From NCBI GenBank assembly GCA_964445815.1, contig CAYULW010000019.1:1-5052 (forward strand): 5,052 nucleotides of DNA. Direction: 5' to 3'. Source of the stretch: CAYULW01 sp964445815 (GTDB lineage Bacteria; Bacteroidota; Bacteroidia; Flavobacteriales_E; Vicingaceae). Position numbers and translations under genes: made by a program. Each line of letters opens with the position of its first letter. Position 1 is the stretch's first letter. The notes beneath the pieces were generated by a model. It saw only the letters and a program-made list of their open reading frames with translations. It ran no database searches and was not told where the DNA came from. Positions 1 through 5,052 of the stretch are shown here, piece after piece.

Positions 1-63
1 CGTTCGTGTTATGAGTATTTCCTGTTTGCCATCTTCGGCTATCACGTTTGTTTTTAGTTCCAT
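1..63 (-). CDS. SRPBCC/AHSA1-like protein, N-terminal fragment
   Basis: Only the first 21 codons lie in the window; the rest is beyond the left edge. The fragment reads MELKTNVIAEDGKQEILITR and then T. This resembles the opening strand of SRPBCC (START/Bet v 1-like) proteins of the AHSA1 group, where a short polar strand leads into an I-x-R segment before the ligand-cavity fold. These are small cytosolic proteins, often paired with an ArsR-type regulator in Bacteroidota; their ligands are mostly unknown. The ATG lies 2 bases after the stop codon of the upstream regulator gene, so the two are almost certainly co-transcribed and possibly translationally coupled. The assignment rests on the short sequence and the neighbour, so the family is likely but not proven. 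Confidence 0.7.
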   Translation of the reverse strand, partial: MELKTNVIAEDGKQEILITRT

Positions 64-65
64 AT

Positions 66-389
66 CTATTTTTTTGGTTGATAGTTTTTCATCACGGATT
101 CCAATTTGTTAAATCGGTCGTCCCATAGTTTTCTGAAAGGCTCGATAAATTCTGCTATTTCTTTCATTCCATTTGGGTTTAGGTGATAGTAGATTTCACG
201 CCCTTTTTGATCCTGTTCCAAAATCTCACATTCGGTAAGGATTTGAATGTGCTTTGAAATTGTTTGCCTTGAATAATTAAAATTTTCGGCAATCGCAGTT
301 GGTGTCAAAGCTTGTAGTGCAACCAAAGAAATGATTGCTCTTCGAGTTGGGTCAGCAATGGCTTGGAAAACATCTCTTCTTAATTTCAT
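66..389 (-). CDS. ArsR/SmtB-family winged-helix transcriptional repressor
   Basis: A 107-residue cytosolic DNA-binding protein of normal length for the ArsR family. An N-terminal helix carries the family signature D-P-T-R-R (residues 13-17). The helix-turn-helix follows at about 28-51, with recognition helix SRQTISKHIQIL (40-51). A beta wing with K-G-R-E-I-Y-Y-H-L lies at 62-70, and a C-terminal dimerisation helix at about 76-103. The metal-binding cysteine motif of true arsenic and cadmium sensors is missing; the only cysteine is C54. It is therefore more like the non-metal ArsR regulators linked to AHSA1 genes. The start is set at the ATG at 389. The frame stays open to a TTG at 422, but the promoter -7 box lies at 408-415, so that start would not be transcribed. 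The gene probably represses itself and the following AHSA1-like gene through the repeats at 393-435; effector unknown. Confidence 0.9.
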   Translation of the reverse strand: MKLRRDVFQAIADPTRRAIISLVALQALTPTAIAENFNYSRQTISKHIQILTECEILEQDQKGREIYYHLNPNGMKEIAEFIEPFRKLWDDRFNKLESVMKNYQPKK

Positions 390-392
390 TAC

Positions 393-435
393 GCAGTTAT
401 TTGACTGCAAATATAAATGCAATTATTTGACTGCA
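393..435. promoter_or_regulatory. Paired 17-bp operator-like repeats around the ArsR promoter
   Basis: GCAGTTATTTGACTGCA (393-409) and GCAATTATTTGACTGCA (419-435) are direct repeats with one mismatch, spaced 26 bp centre to centre. Each is also an imperfect palindrome: GCAGT/ACTGC arms in the first, GCA/TGC ends in the second. This suits a dimeric winged-helix protein. One copy lies between the -33 and -7 elements and the other covers the likely transcription start, so binding would block the promoter. That the adjacent ArsR protein binds here is inference from position and symmetry. Confidence 0.7.
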
Positions 436-440
436 CAAAA
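408..440 (-). promoter_or_regulatory. Bacteroidota-type promoter of the ArsR-AHSA1 unit
   Basis: On the minus strand TATATTTG (415-408) matches the Bacteroidota -7 consensus TAnnTTTG exactly. A TTTTG -33-like element lies at 440-436, leaving a 20-base spacer, close to the usual 19 or so. Transcription would begin around 400-404, leaving a very short leader of about 11-15 bases before the ATG at 389. No Shine-Dalgarno sequence is seen, as is normal in this phylum. Confidence 0.75.
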
Positions 441-517
441 TTTTACTAAAATTATTATTTGAGTTTGTACTATACTTTTTTTAAAAAATTATCATCTCTA
501 AAAAGGGAAAGAGTGAT

Positions 518-673
518 ATGAAAAATATTGTACCGATAAAACATTCCTTAATTTATTCCCTAAATAAATTTAACCCTTTGCTAGTAAAGGCGTTACAGGG
601 AATGAGTGTTTGCGGTCAATTTTCAATTGTACCGAGGTACAAATTAGAACCAATTATTTTTCAATTCTTCTAA
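518..673 (+). CDS. Possible small protein, 51 aa (doubtful)
   Basis: An open frame starts at ATG 518 (MKNIVPIKHSLIYSLNKF...) and ends at TAA 671-673 (...EPIIFQFF). In its favour, a purine-rich GGGAAAGAG lies just upstream of the ATG, and a hairpin with a T-tract (695-727) follows the stop at a distance expected of a terminator. Against it, the residues resemble no family I recognise, no clear promoter precedes it, and it overlaps a dense cluster of inverted repeats (550-642). Those repeats suggest that the sequence is constrained as DNA or RNA and not as protein. I list it as a candidate only. Confidence 0.22.
   Translation: MKNIVPIKHSLIYSLNKFNPLLVKALQGMSVCGQFSIVPRYKLEPIIFQFF
550..642. repeat. 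Cluster of inverted repeats, possible recombination or regulatory site
   Basis: Several inverted repeats crowd into 93 bases. AATTTATT (550-557) pairs with AATAAATT (563-570) around a 5-base loop. CCTTT (575-579) pairs with AAAGG (586-590), enclosed by TTCCCT (556-561) and AGGGAA (597-602). CAATT (617-621) pairs with AATTG (625-629). TTGTACC (627-633) pairs with GGTACAA (636-642) around GA. The sequence ATTGTACCGA at 626-635 also occurs at 527-536. This density fits a protein-binding site such as an attachment site of a mobile element, an origin of transfer or an operator region. The sequence does not decide which. Confidence 0.45.
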
Positions 674-694
674 CTATTTTTAAACCCACAAAAA

Positions 695-727
695 ACCTTC
701 TATAAATAATAAAGGAGGTCTTTTTTC
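695..727 (+). terminator. Terminator-like hairpin, AT-rich loop and T-tract
   Basis: ACCTTC (695-700) can pair with GGAGGT (714-719), with one G-U pair, around the loop TATAAATAATAAA. It is followed by CTTTTTT (720-726). The A-run before the stem gives a T-run on the other strand, so it could act in both directions. It lies about 20 bases after the stop of the doubtful 51-aa frame. The stem is short, so termination strength is uncertain. Confidence 0.45.
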
Positions 728-792
728 GCAGCCTGTTTGCTATATAGGCTTTGCTTTCCCTGCCTTTAGAAAGGCTTTTTATAAATAATAAA
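701..792 (+). repeat. 13-bp direct repeat in the leader of the large gene
   Basis: TATAAATAATAAA occurs at 701-713 and again at 780-792, 79 bp apart. In both places the TAT-AAATA-ATA core can fold on itself. In the first copy it sits between pairing CCTT and AAGG. In the second it is part of a perfect 8-bp inverted repeat, CTTTTTAT (775-782) with ATAAAAAG (788-795). The second structure overlaps the T-tract of the terminator at 762-780. Confidence 0.6.
762..780 (+). terminator. Intrinsic terminator immediately upstream of the large gene
   Basis: GCCTTT (762-767) and AAAGGC (770-775) are perfect complements, followed at once by TTTTT (776-780), the form of a rho-independent terminator. It ends 20 bases before the ATG at 801, too little room for a full promoter. 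It either insulates the large gene from upstream transcription or works as an attenuator in its leader. GCCT (731-734) and AGGC (746-749) upstream can form other pairings that compete with it, though these are only 4 bp. Confidence 0.6.
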
Positions 793-800
793 AAGACTGG

Positions 801-3800
801 ATGAAGGTAGATATTTCATTTAATACAAATAAAAACGGTGTAGAGCTTCGCTTTGATGAAAAGCCGGACGAAGCAACAACCTCCCAATTAAAAGCCGTAG
901 GTTTTAAATACAGCTACCGCCAAAATATGTGGTATGCTTCTAAGACCAATTCCATTGTAGATTTTGCAAACAACCTTAAAGTAGCTCTCGAATCGGGAGA
1001 AACAACCATTGCTATAAATATAAAGCCCTCTTTTTCTGCATCCGAAGAAAATATTGATCATAAGAATTTCAGTTATGTGAGCATTGCAGCTAAAGATGAT
1101 GAAGGCAAACTGTTTTGGGAGAACTACATTGTATTTGAACCAAGTAAAAACATTGCCGAGCAATTAGTAAGTGAGTTTGCCAAAGAAACCTTTGGAGACA
1201 AACTCCACTCCATCAACATCTATCCAAGAAACTATGTCCGTAAAGCTCGTCAGCTTTTTAAAGAAGGAAATATCATTGGAGAAAAGTCCGAACCAACGGA
1301 AGTGCAAACCAAGGAACCAAGTGCAAAGCCACTTGTTCAATCCGACCGCCCATTAACCAAAAAGGACAAATTAGAAATCCTCAATGCCTTTGGGAAGTTT
1401 GCTCGAAAGCGACAAGCTGATTTTGGCAATTTAGAGGAAGAGGAAATGCCATTGCTGTTTTCAGGTTGGTTGCGTGTGAATCATGCTGATTTGAGCGACC
1501 GCAAAAATGAGATTTGGGAGGAATATTATACCATTCAAAACATCCTGAATCCGGATCCTGAAAAACCACAAATTCCACCCAAGGATTACCATTTGTTTTT
1601 CAGAAAATTCCGTGAGCAAGTAAATAAGCCGATTGAAGAACCGGAAAACGACAGCACTTCCACAGAGGCATTTGCTTCATGGCTCGATGAAAACTACGCC
1701 AATATTACCGATGCGGATAAAAAAGCCCTTACCGGTAATTACGATAACTGGCTAAAGGAAAAGGCTAAGAACTTAAAGGCATTGGAGAATTTATCCAAGC
1801 CTAAAAAGATGCAGCCTTATAGTGCCATTTTTAATAAGCTGCAAAAACTCATTCCCAATCTAAATAAACATTTGGAGACAGGTACTCCAAATGGTAAATC
1901 GGTATTGGATAGCAAAGCGTTGATGGACTTATCCTATGACTTTTTAGGTCAGGATAAAAAAGGACGTTACCTCATTGCATTGGCTCATTATTTCAGTCAA
2001 AATGGCGATTTAGTTCCCGATCCTGATATGCAGATTCGTATTGATTTGGAACTGGAAACCGGTGAAGCCATGTACTACCAAGACCAATTTGGTTACCGAC
2101 CGGTCTATGTGTTTGAGGACGGTAAGGAACTGGTGAATCTCAAAGAGAAAAAAGAGCAAAACAAGTTCTTATCCGGATGGCTCAGTAATCTTTTAAACCA
2201 AGGTCATAAACTGGAATTAGAAGCTACTGAAAACGATGAAGAGGAACCTAATCCCGAACCTGAAACAACACAAGAACAACCCAAAGACGAAGGCATTCTT
2301 GCTCATAGTGGATTAACTCCCGATGGCATATTTCAATCATTTGATAAAGCCTACAAACAAAAGAATTACGAAGGAGCTGCCAGGGAACTGGATGTGCTTC
2401 TAATGGATATTCGCAATGGACATCACTTAGACAGTTTTCCTGAAGCCATACTTCGATCGCAAATGACCGGAATGCGAACGCCTATGAAAAAATTAGGTTG
2501 GGCTCATTACTATCGCATTATTGATGATGAACAGTTTAAAGAGGCTCTTTCTACCAATCTTTGGGAACTCGTTCCGCAGGAATACAAGCAGGTAAAAGCA
2601 ATTAAACCACTTGACTGGAAAGCCGATCCGATGGATAAAGGCTTGCAAAAGATTGTTGCTTCTTTCGTTTCAAAAGACGAATACCGAACCGCCATGTTGG
2701 GGGTGAATTTTGATAAAAATGGCATTGTTGCTACTAATGGATTCAAGCTCCTTTTTATTCCTGAGACCGACCATGTAGCCGAAGGCTTGTATTGTATTTC
2801 TCCCAAATGTTGGGAGGCTATTAATGTTGAAAGCAAAGACGGCACAGGACTTTCAGAAGTAGATCAGGATCGTGTGGAACAATACCGTACCCAAACTCGA
2901 TACCCGGATTACAGTTCGGTTATTCCTTCTTCCTTAAATCATATTCAACCCATAGATGCGGAAAGCCTATTGGGCTTTTTGGAAGGCATGAAGCGTTCCG
3001 GATTTTTAAAGCCGGACAATTACCCTGTTTGCTTAAAAGTAGGCAGCTACTTTGTTGGTTTTGCCGTGGACATCCTCATAGATTCCATTAAGGCAATATT
3101 GCATTTGGGAATCACCGAATTGGAACTAGGTGTATTGGAAGCAACCAAAGGTTGTTTACTGGCTGAAAAAGGAAAAACCAAAGATGCTAGAGGGTTACAA
3201 CATCCTTTTGTGCTAATGATGCCTCTTATGGTGGATGCCGTTTATGAACGTGATTATCCCGATACTTGTGATGTGTTTTTTGATACCGCTCTTAATGCGG
3301 TAATTACCAAAGGAATTGATGAGCCCAAAGAGCAAGAATCAGAGCTTTTAAAGGATACGGAGGAAGACATTGAAGTCCCTTTTACCAAACAAACTGGATA
3401 CAGAGGTTCCATTCGATTAAGAACCATTCCTGAAAAAGGATTTAGTTATGGTAATTCTTCGGGTAAACAATTTGGTGACTTTTCAGGCTCTTCTTCTCCA
3501 AGTACACCGGTTTCTGATAAAGATATTTTCTCAACAAAAGAGAAAGCCTTAAAAGCTGCATTTGATGAACATGTAAAAACACTTGCAGCTCATATTCAAA
3601 GCAGGGATAGCATTTACAACAATGAAGAGCAAAAGCTAAAGAAACTTAGAAAAGCTCTTGATGAACTAATTGCCTTTGCCAAAACGCAAGGCATTACCAT
3701 TAGTGAAATTCCTGATAAAAGTCCGGCAGCTAAAGAAGGTTCAATTGATTTTATCCTTCCTGCTGCATGGAAAATGACCGATGACGAATACCCTCAAAAC

Positions 3801-4907
3801 AAAGTGTTGGTATTTGGCAATCCCTACAATCAATCCAAGTTAAGAACGATTTTATTAGACCGTATTGAAGCCACTTCCATTCAATCTCAATTGGAACTGG
3901 TCAAAGACATTCGCAAGCGTTTTAAGGAACGAGCTCCTATCAAACTGGAATCTTCTTCTTTAGTAGCACAAAGTAAATCAGGCGAGAAAAAACATAAAGC
4001 AATCATTCGCAATTACCTAGATGATCTGATTCTAGACAATGAAATTTGGAAAGTCCCCGGAGCTACTTCGGGCGTACTGGAATATTTGGTTCGCTACCTA
4101 CTCAATGAAAAAACTCCTGCGGTTAAACCGGAATCCAAACCCGATAAAAAGCCGAGTAATCAGCATGATTTGAATCTTCAAATTGAAGAGTTTATCGTGG
4201 AGAAAGATGCCGAAGATGAATCCTATTCAGAAGAGGACAAACAATTCATTGCCCAATATACCGGAAGTGGTGGCTTAATCAAGCAAGGAGCTTCGGGCAA
4301 AGGTGTGTTGTATGAGTACTTCACTCCGGAGGTCATTGTGCAAAAAATGTGGGGCTTGGCATACAAGTTCGGTTATTTAGGCGGTGCAGTATTGGAGCCT
4401 TCCTGCGGAACAGGAAACTTTTTCAAATACGCTCCCAAAGAAGCTGAATTGGTCGGCTATGAAATCAATCCCTATTCGGTTCGCATTGCAGAAATCATTT
4501 ACCCGAATGCCAGTATCTATCAGCAGCCTTTTGAAACCCTCTTTTTTGCAGGTAATACCCACTTGAAGGATGATTTTGGTGATGCTAAGTATGAACTGGT
4601 TATTGGTAATCCACCCTACGGTGAATTTTCAGGGAAATGGGCAGGCATGGGTGAAAAGAAATGGACTGGAGCCACCGAATATGATCAATACTTCATTACT
4701 CGTGGACTGGATTTATTGTTGCCCGGAGGCGTATTGGTTTTCATTATTCCAAGTGCCTTTCTAAGTAACAATTCCAAATACAACAAGCTCAAAGAAAAGG
4801 TAGCAGCCAAAGCCGATTTGGTAGATGCTTACAGGCTTCCTGCCCGAATGTTTAAAACCACCGACATCGGAACTGACATCATAGTATTCAAACGCAAAAC
4901 ACCCTAA
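801..4907 (+). CDS. Large polyvalent protein with sliding-clamp-like module and C-terminal N6-adenine DNA methyltransferase
   Basis: A 1368-residue, probably cytosolic, multi-module protein; no signal peptide or membrane segment is seen. Modules in order: a small N-terminal domain with F-D-E-K-P, L-K-x-x-G-F and W-Y-A (18-46), a pattern I associate with mobile-element polyvalent proteins; two degenerate repeats (220-245, 291-316); a DUF6908-like module (about 338-472); a DnaN-like region (about 605-811); a charged, probably coiled-coil helix (about 912-965); two unassigned stretches to 1105; and an N6-adenine methyltransferase core (about 1140-1368). Acidic or proline-rich linkers (159-183, 275-290, 474-497, 840-858, 1104-1124) separate them. 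The start is firm: a stop (TAA 789-791) precedes ATG 801 in frame. No Shine-Dalgarno sequence or promoter was found. Relatives of this style are carried by plasmids, conjugative elements and phages and are thought to modify or protect element DNA. The methyltransferase is confident, the clamp likely, the overall role inference. Confidence 0.88.
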   Translation: MKVDISFNTNKNGVELRFDEKPDEATTSQLKAVGFKYSYRQNMWYASKTNSIVDFANNLKVALESGETTIAINIKPSFSASEENIDHKNFSYVSIAAKDDEGKLFWENYIVFEPSKNIAEQLVSEFAKETFGDKLHSINIYPRNYVRKARQLFKEGNIIGEKSEPTEVQTKEPSAKPLVQSDRPLTKKDKLEILNAFGKFARKRQADFGNLEEEEMPLLFSGWLRVNHADLSDRKNEIWEEYYTIQNILNPDPEKPQIPPKDYHLFFRKFREQVNKPIEEPENDSTSTEAFASWLDENYANITDADKKALTGNYDNWLKEKAKNLKALENLSKPKKMQPYSAIFNKLQKLIPNLNKHLETGTPNGKSVLDSKALMDLSYDFLGQDKKGRYLIALAHYFSQNGDLVPDPDMQIRIDLELETGEAMYYQDQFGYRPVYVFEDGKELVNLKEKKEQNKFLSGWLSNLLNQGHKLELEATENDEEEPNPEPETTQEQPKDEGILAHSGLTPDGIFQSFDKAYKQKNYEGAARELDVLLMDIRNGHHLDSFPEAILRSQMTGMRTPMKKLGWAHYYRIIDDEQFKEALSTNLWELVPQEYKQVKAIKPLDWKADPMDKGLQKIVASFVSKDEYRTAMLGVNFDKNGIVATNGFKLLFIPETDHVAEGLYCISPKCWEAINVESKDGTGLSEVDQDRVEQYRTQTRYPDYSSVIPSSLNHIQPIDAESLLGFLEGMKRSGFLKPDNYPVCLKVGSYFVGFAVDILIDSIKAILHLGITELELGVLEATKGCLLAEKGKTKDARGLQHPFVLMMPLMVDAVYERDYPDTCDVFFDTALNAVITKGIDEPKEQESELLKDTEEDIEVPFTKQTGYRGSIRLRTIPEKGFSYGNSSGKQFGDFSGSSSPSTPVSDKDIFSTKEKALKAAFDEHVKTLAAHIQSRDSIYNNEEQKLKKLRKALDELIAFAKTQGITISEIPDKSPAAKEGSIDFILPAAWKMTDDEYPQNKVLVFGNPYNQSKLRTILLDRIEATSIQSQLELVKDIRKRFKERAPIKLESSSLVAQSKSGEKKHKAIIRNYLDDLILDNEIWKVPGATSGVLEYLVRYLLNEKTPAVKPESKPDKKPSNQHDLNLQIEEFIVEKDAEDESYSEEDKQFIAQYTGSGGLIKQGASGKGVLYEYFTPEVIVQKMWGLAYKFGYLGGAVLEPSCGTGNFFKYAPKEAELVGYEINPYSVRIAEIIYPNASIYQQPFETLFFAGNTHLKDDFGDAKYELVIGNPPYGEFSGKWAGMGEKKWTGATEYDQYFITRGLDLLLPGGVLVFIIPSAFLSNNSKYNKLKEKVAAKADLVDAYRLPARMFKTTDIGTDIIVFKRKTP
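1458..1748 (+). other. Pair of degenerate W-L-x-x-N repeats within the large protein
   Basis: Residues 220-245 (FSGWLRVNHADLSDRK...) and 291-316 (FASWLDENYANITDAD...) align without gaps at an offset of 71 residues. Shared positions include F, W-L, N, A, a hydrophobic residue followed by S/T-D, and a Y near the end: 7 of 26 are identical and several more are similar. This suggests an internal duplication of a short helical unit. Function is unknown. Confidence 0.45.
1812..2216 (+). other. DUF6908-like module within the large protein
   Basis: Residues about 338-472 show an order of features I recall from DUF6908 proteins of conjugative elements. These are L-A-H-Y-x-x-x-N-G-D-L-V-P-D-P-D-M (395-410), an acidic strand I-D-L-E-L-E (414-419), Q-D-x-F-G-Y-R-P-V-Y (428-436) and a final W-L-x-N-L-x-x-Q-G-H (460-469). 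That family has no known biochemical activity. The match is from memory of the pattern, so it is moderate only. Confidence 0.45.
2613..3233 (+). other. Sliding-clamp (DnaN)-like module within the large protein
   Basis: Residues about 605-811 follow DnaN domains II and III in order. YRTAMLGVNF (628-637) and VATNGFKLLFIP (643-654) correspond to the R-Y-Y-L-N-G-x-L-F and V-A-T-D-G-H-R-L region of bacterial clamps. YPDYSSVIP (701-709) corresponds to F-P-D-Y-R-R-V-L-P at the domain II/III boundary. VGSYFVGFAVDILIDSIKAI (747-766) corresponds to the F-N-V-x-Y-L-x-D-V-L-x-A-L segment, and VLMMPLMV (804-811) to the C-terminal V-M-P-M-R-L. At about 205 residues it is somewhat shorter than domains II-III of a normal clamp, and no domain I is recognisable before it. 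Ring formation is not predicted from sequence. Confidence 0.6.
4218..4904 (+). other. N6-adenine DNA methyltransferase core
   Basis: Residues about 1140-1368 carry the motifs of gamma-type N6-adenine methyltransferases in the expected order. Motif X is YFTPEVIVQKMW (1173-1184). SAM-binding motif I is LEPSCGTGNFF (1198-1208), and motif II VGYEIN (1218-1223) has the ribose-binding acid E1221. The catalytic motif IV is N-P-P-Y (1270-1273), followed by L-L-P-G-G-V-L-V-F-I-I-P-S-A-F-L (1306-1321) and a closing T-D-I-I-V-F-K-R strand. All catalytic residues are intact. The protein ends right after the core, so a target-recognition domain or helicase, if present, is not C-terminal to it in this chain. 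Confidence 0.9.
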
Positions 4908-4923
4908 GGGTGATTAATTAGGG
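4900..4923 (+). repeat. Nested inverted repeats over the stop codon of the large gene
   Basis: CACCC (4900-4904) and GGGTG (4908-4912) are complementary and leave only the stop codon TAA as the spacer. CCCTAA (4902-4907) is also complementary to TTAGGG (4918-4923). No T-tract follows, so this is not an intrinsic terminator. It may be an mRNA 3' structure or a protein-binding palindrome, or it may be chance. Confidence 0.4.
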
Positions 4924-4975
4924 AAACGCCTGAGCAAGAAAAAAACAAAAGTGAAAAATTTCAAACGACAGTGAT

Positions 4976-5052
4976 ATGAAAACGAACTCATCCATAAAAG
5001 AACTGAAAAAATTAATCCAATTGGAATTACAGGAATGTGATTCCAATAAATG
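4976..5052 (+). CDS. Start of a further gene, product unknown (partial)
   Basis: An open frame starts at ATG 4976 and runs off the right edge after 25 complete codons. The visible residues are MKTNSSIKELKKLIQLELQE followed by CDSNK, a charged and probably helical N-terminus. It matches no family I recognise. It lies 68 bases after the stop of the large gene on the same strand with no terminator between, so co-transcription is likely. An in-frame TGA at 4952-4954 limits the start to this ATG. The 13 bases AGTGATATGAAAA around this start also surround the start of the doubtful frame at 518. The short length visible keeps confidence moderate. Confidence 0.5.
   Translation, partial: MKTNSSIKELKKLIQLELQECDSNK

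Noticed and set aside
390..422. Extension of the ArsR-type gene to a TTG start at 422, adding 11 residues.
   Set aside because: This start lies upstream of the -7 box (408-415), and the added residues are encoded by the operator repeat. The ATG at 389 begins right at the usual ArsR N-terminus.
423..517. Promoter for rightward transcription, e.g. TACTTTTT at 473-480.
   Set aside because: It matches TAnnTTTG at all but the last base, but no TTG element lies at the right distance upstream, so it was not called.
527..635. CRISPR-like repeat pair (ATTGTACCGA twice).
   Set aside because: There are only two copies, of 10 bases, with no regular repeat-spacer structure and no cas genes in the window.
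888..1163. Antisense open frame of 91 codons inside the large gene.
   Set aside because: It lies wholly within the confidently coding plus strand and its translation has no recognisable domain. The other short frames inside 801-4907 on either strand were rejected for the same reason.
2510..2845. Antisense open frame of 111 codons opposite the clamp-like region.
   Set aside because: The plus strand here encodes the recognisable DnaN-like motifs. The antisense translation is serine- and cysteine-rich, resembles no family, and is most simply a shadow frame.
4951..4974. GTG start at 4951 for the gene following the large protein.
   Set aside because: This frame reaches TGA after seven codons and does not join the open frame that begins at 4976.

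Overview
The window looks like Bacteroidota DNA. It is AT-rich, it has a perfect TAnnTTTG-type -7 box, and the large gene starts at an ATG with no Shine-Dalgarno sequence. It also carries an ArsR-regulator/AHSA1-domain gene pair of a kind common in that phylum. The closest relatives cannot be named from the sequence alone.

Left part (1-440, minus strand): a small, probably self-regulated two-gene unit. It holds an ArsR/SmtB-type winged-helix repressor (66-389) and, 2 bases after its stop, the start of an SRPBCC/AHSA1-like protein that runs off the left edge (1-63). Two near-identical 17-bp operator-like repeats flank the -7 box of its promoter. The promoter also shows that the repressor starts at 389 and not further upstream.

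Middle part (441-800): about 360 bases without a confident gene, but rich in structure. There is a doubtful 51-codon frame (518-673), a dense cluster of inverted repeats (550-642), a 10-bp repeat (527-536 and 626-635), and two hairpin-plus-T-tract elements that share a 13-bp repeat (695-727 and 762-795). The second hairpin is a textbook intrinsic terminator only 20 bases before the large gene. No promoter was found for that gene, so it is either controlled by antitermination or driven from a site not recognised here. The region could be the edge of a mobile element.

Right part (801-4907, plus strand): one gene of 1368 codons encoding a multi-module protein of the 'large polyvalent protein' style found on plasmids, conjugative elements and phages. 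Acidic and proline-rich linkers separate its modules. In order they are: a small N-terminal domain, a pair of degenerate W-L-x-x-N repeats, a DUF6908-like module, a region that reads like domains II and III of the DNA polymerase sliding clamp (DnaN), a coiled-coil segment, and a complete-looking N6-adenine DNA methyltransferase core at the C-terminus (F-T-P, P-S-C-G-T-G, N-P-P-Y). The clamp-like module inside a methyltransferase polyprotein is the most notable observation. It suggests a protein that handles or protects the element's DNA around replication or transfer, but that role is inference. A further plus-strand gene begins at 4976 and runs off the right edge.
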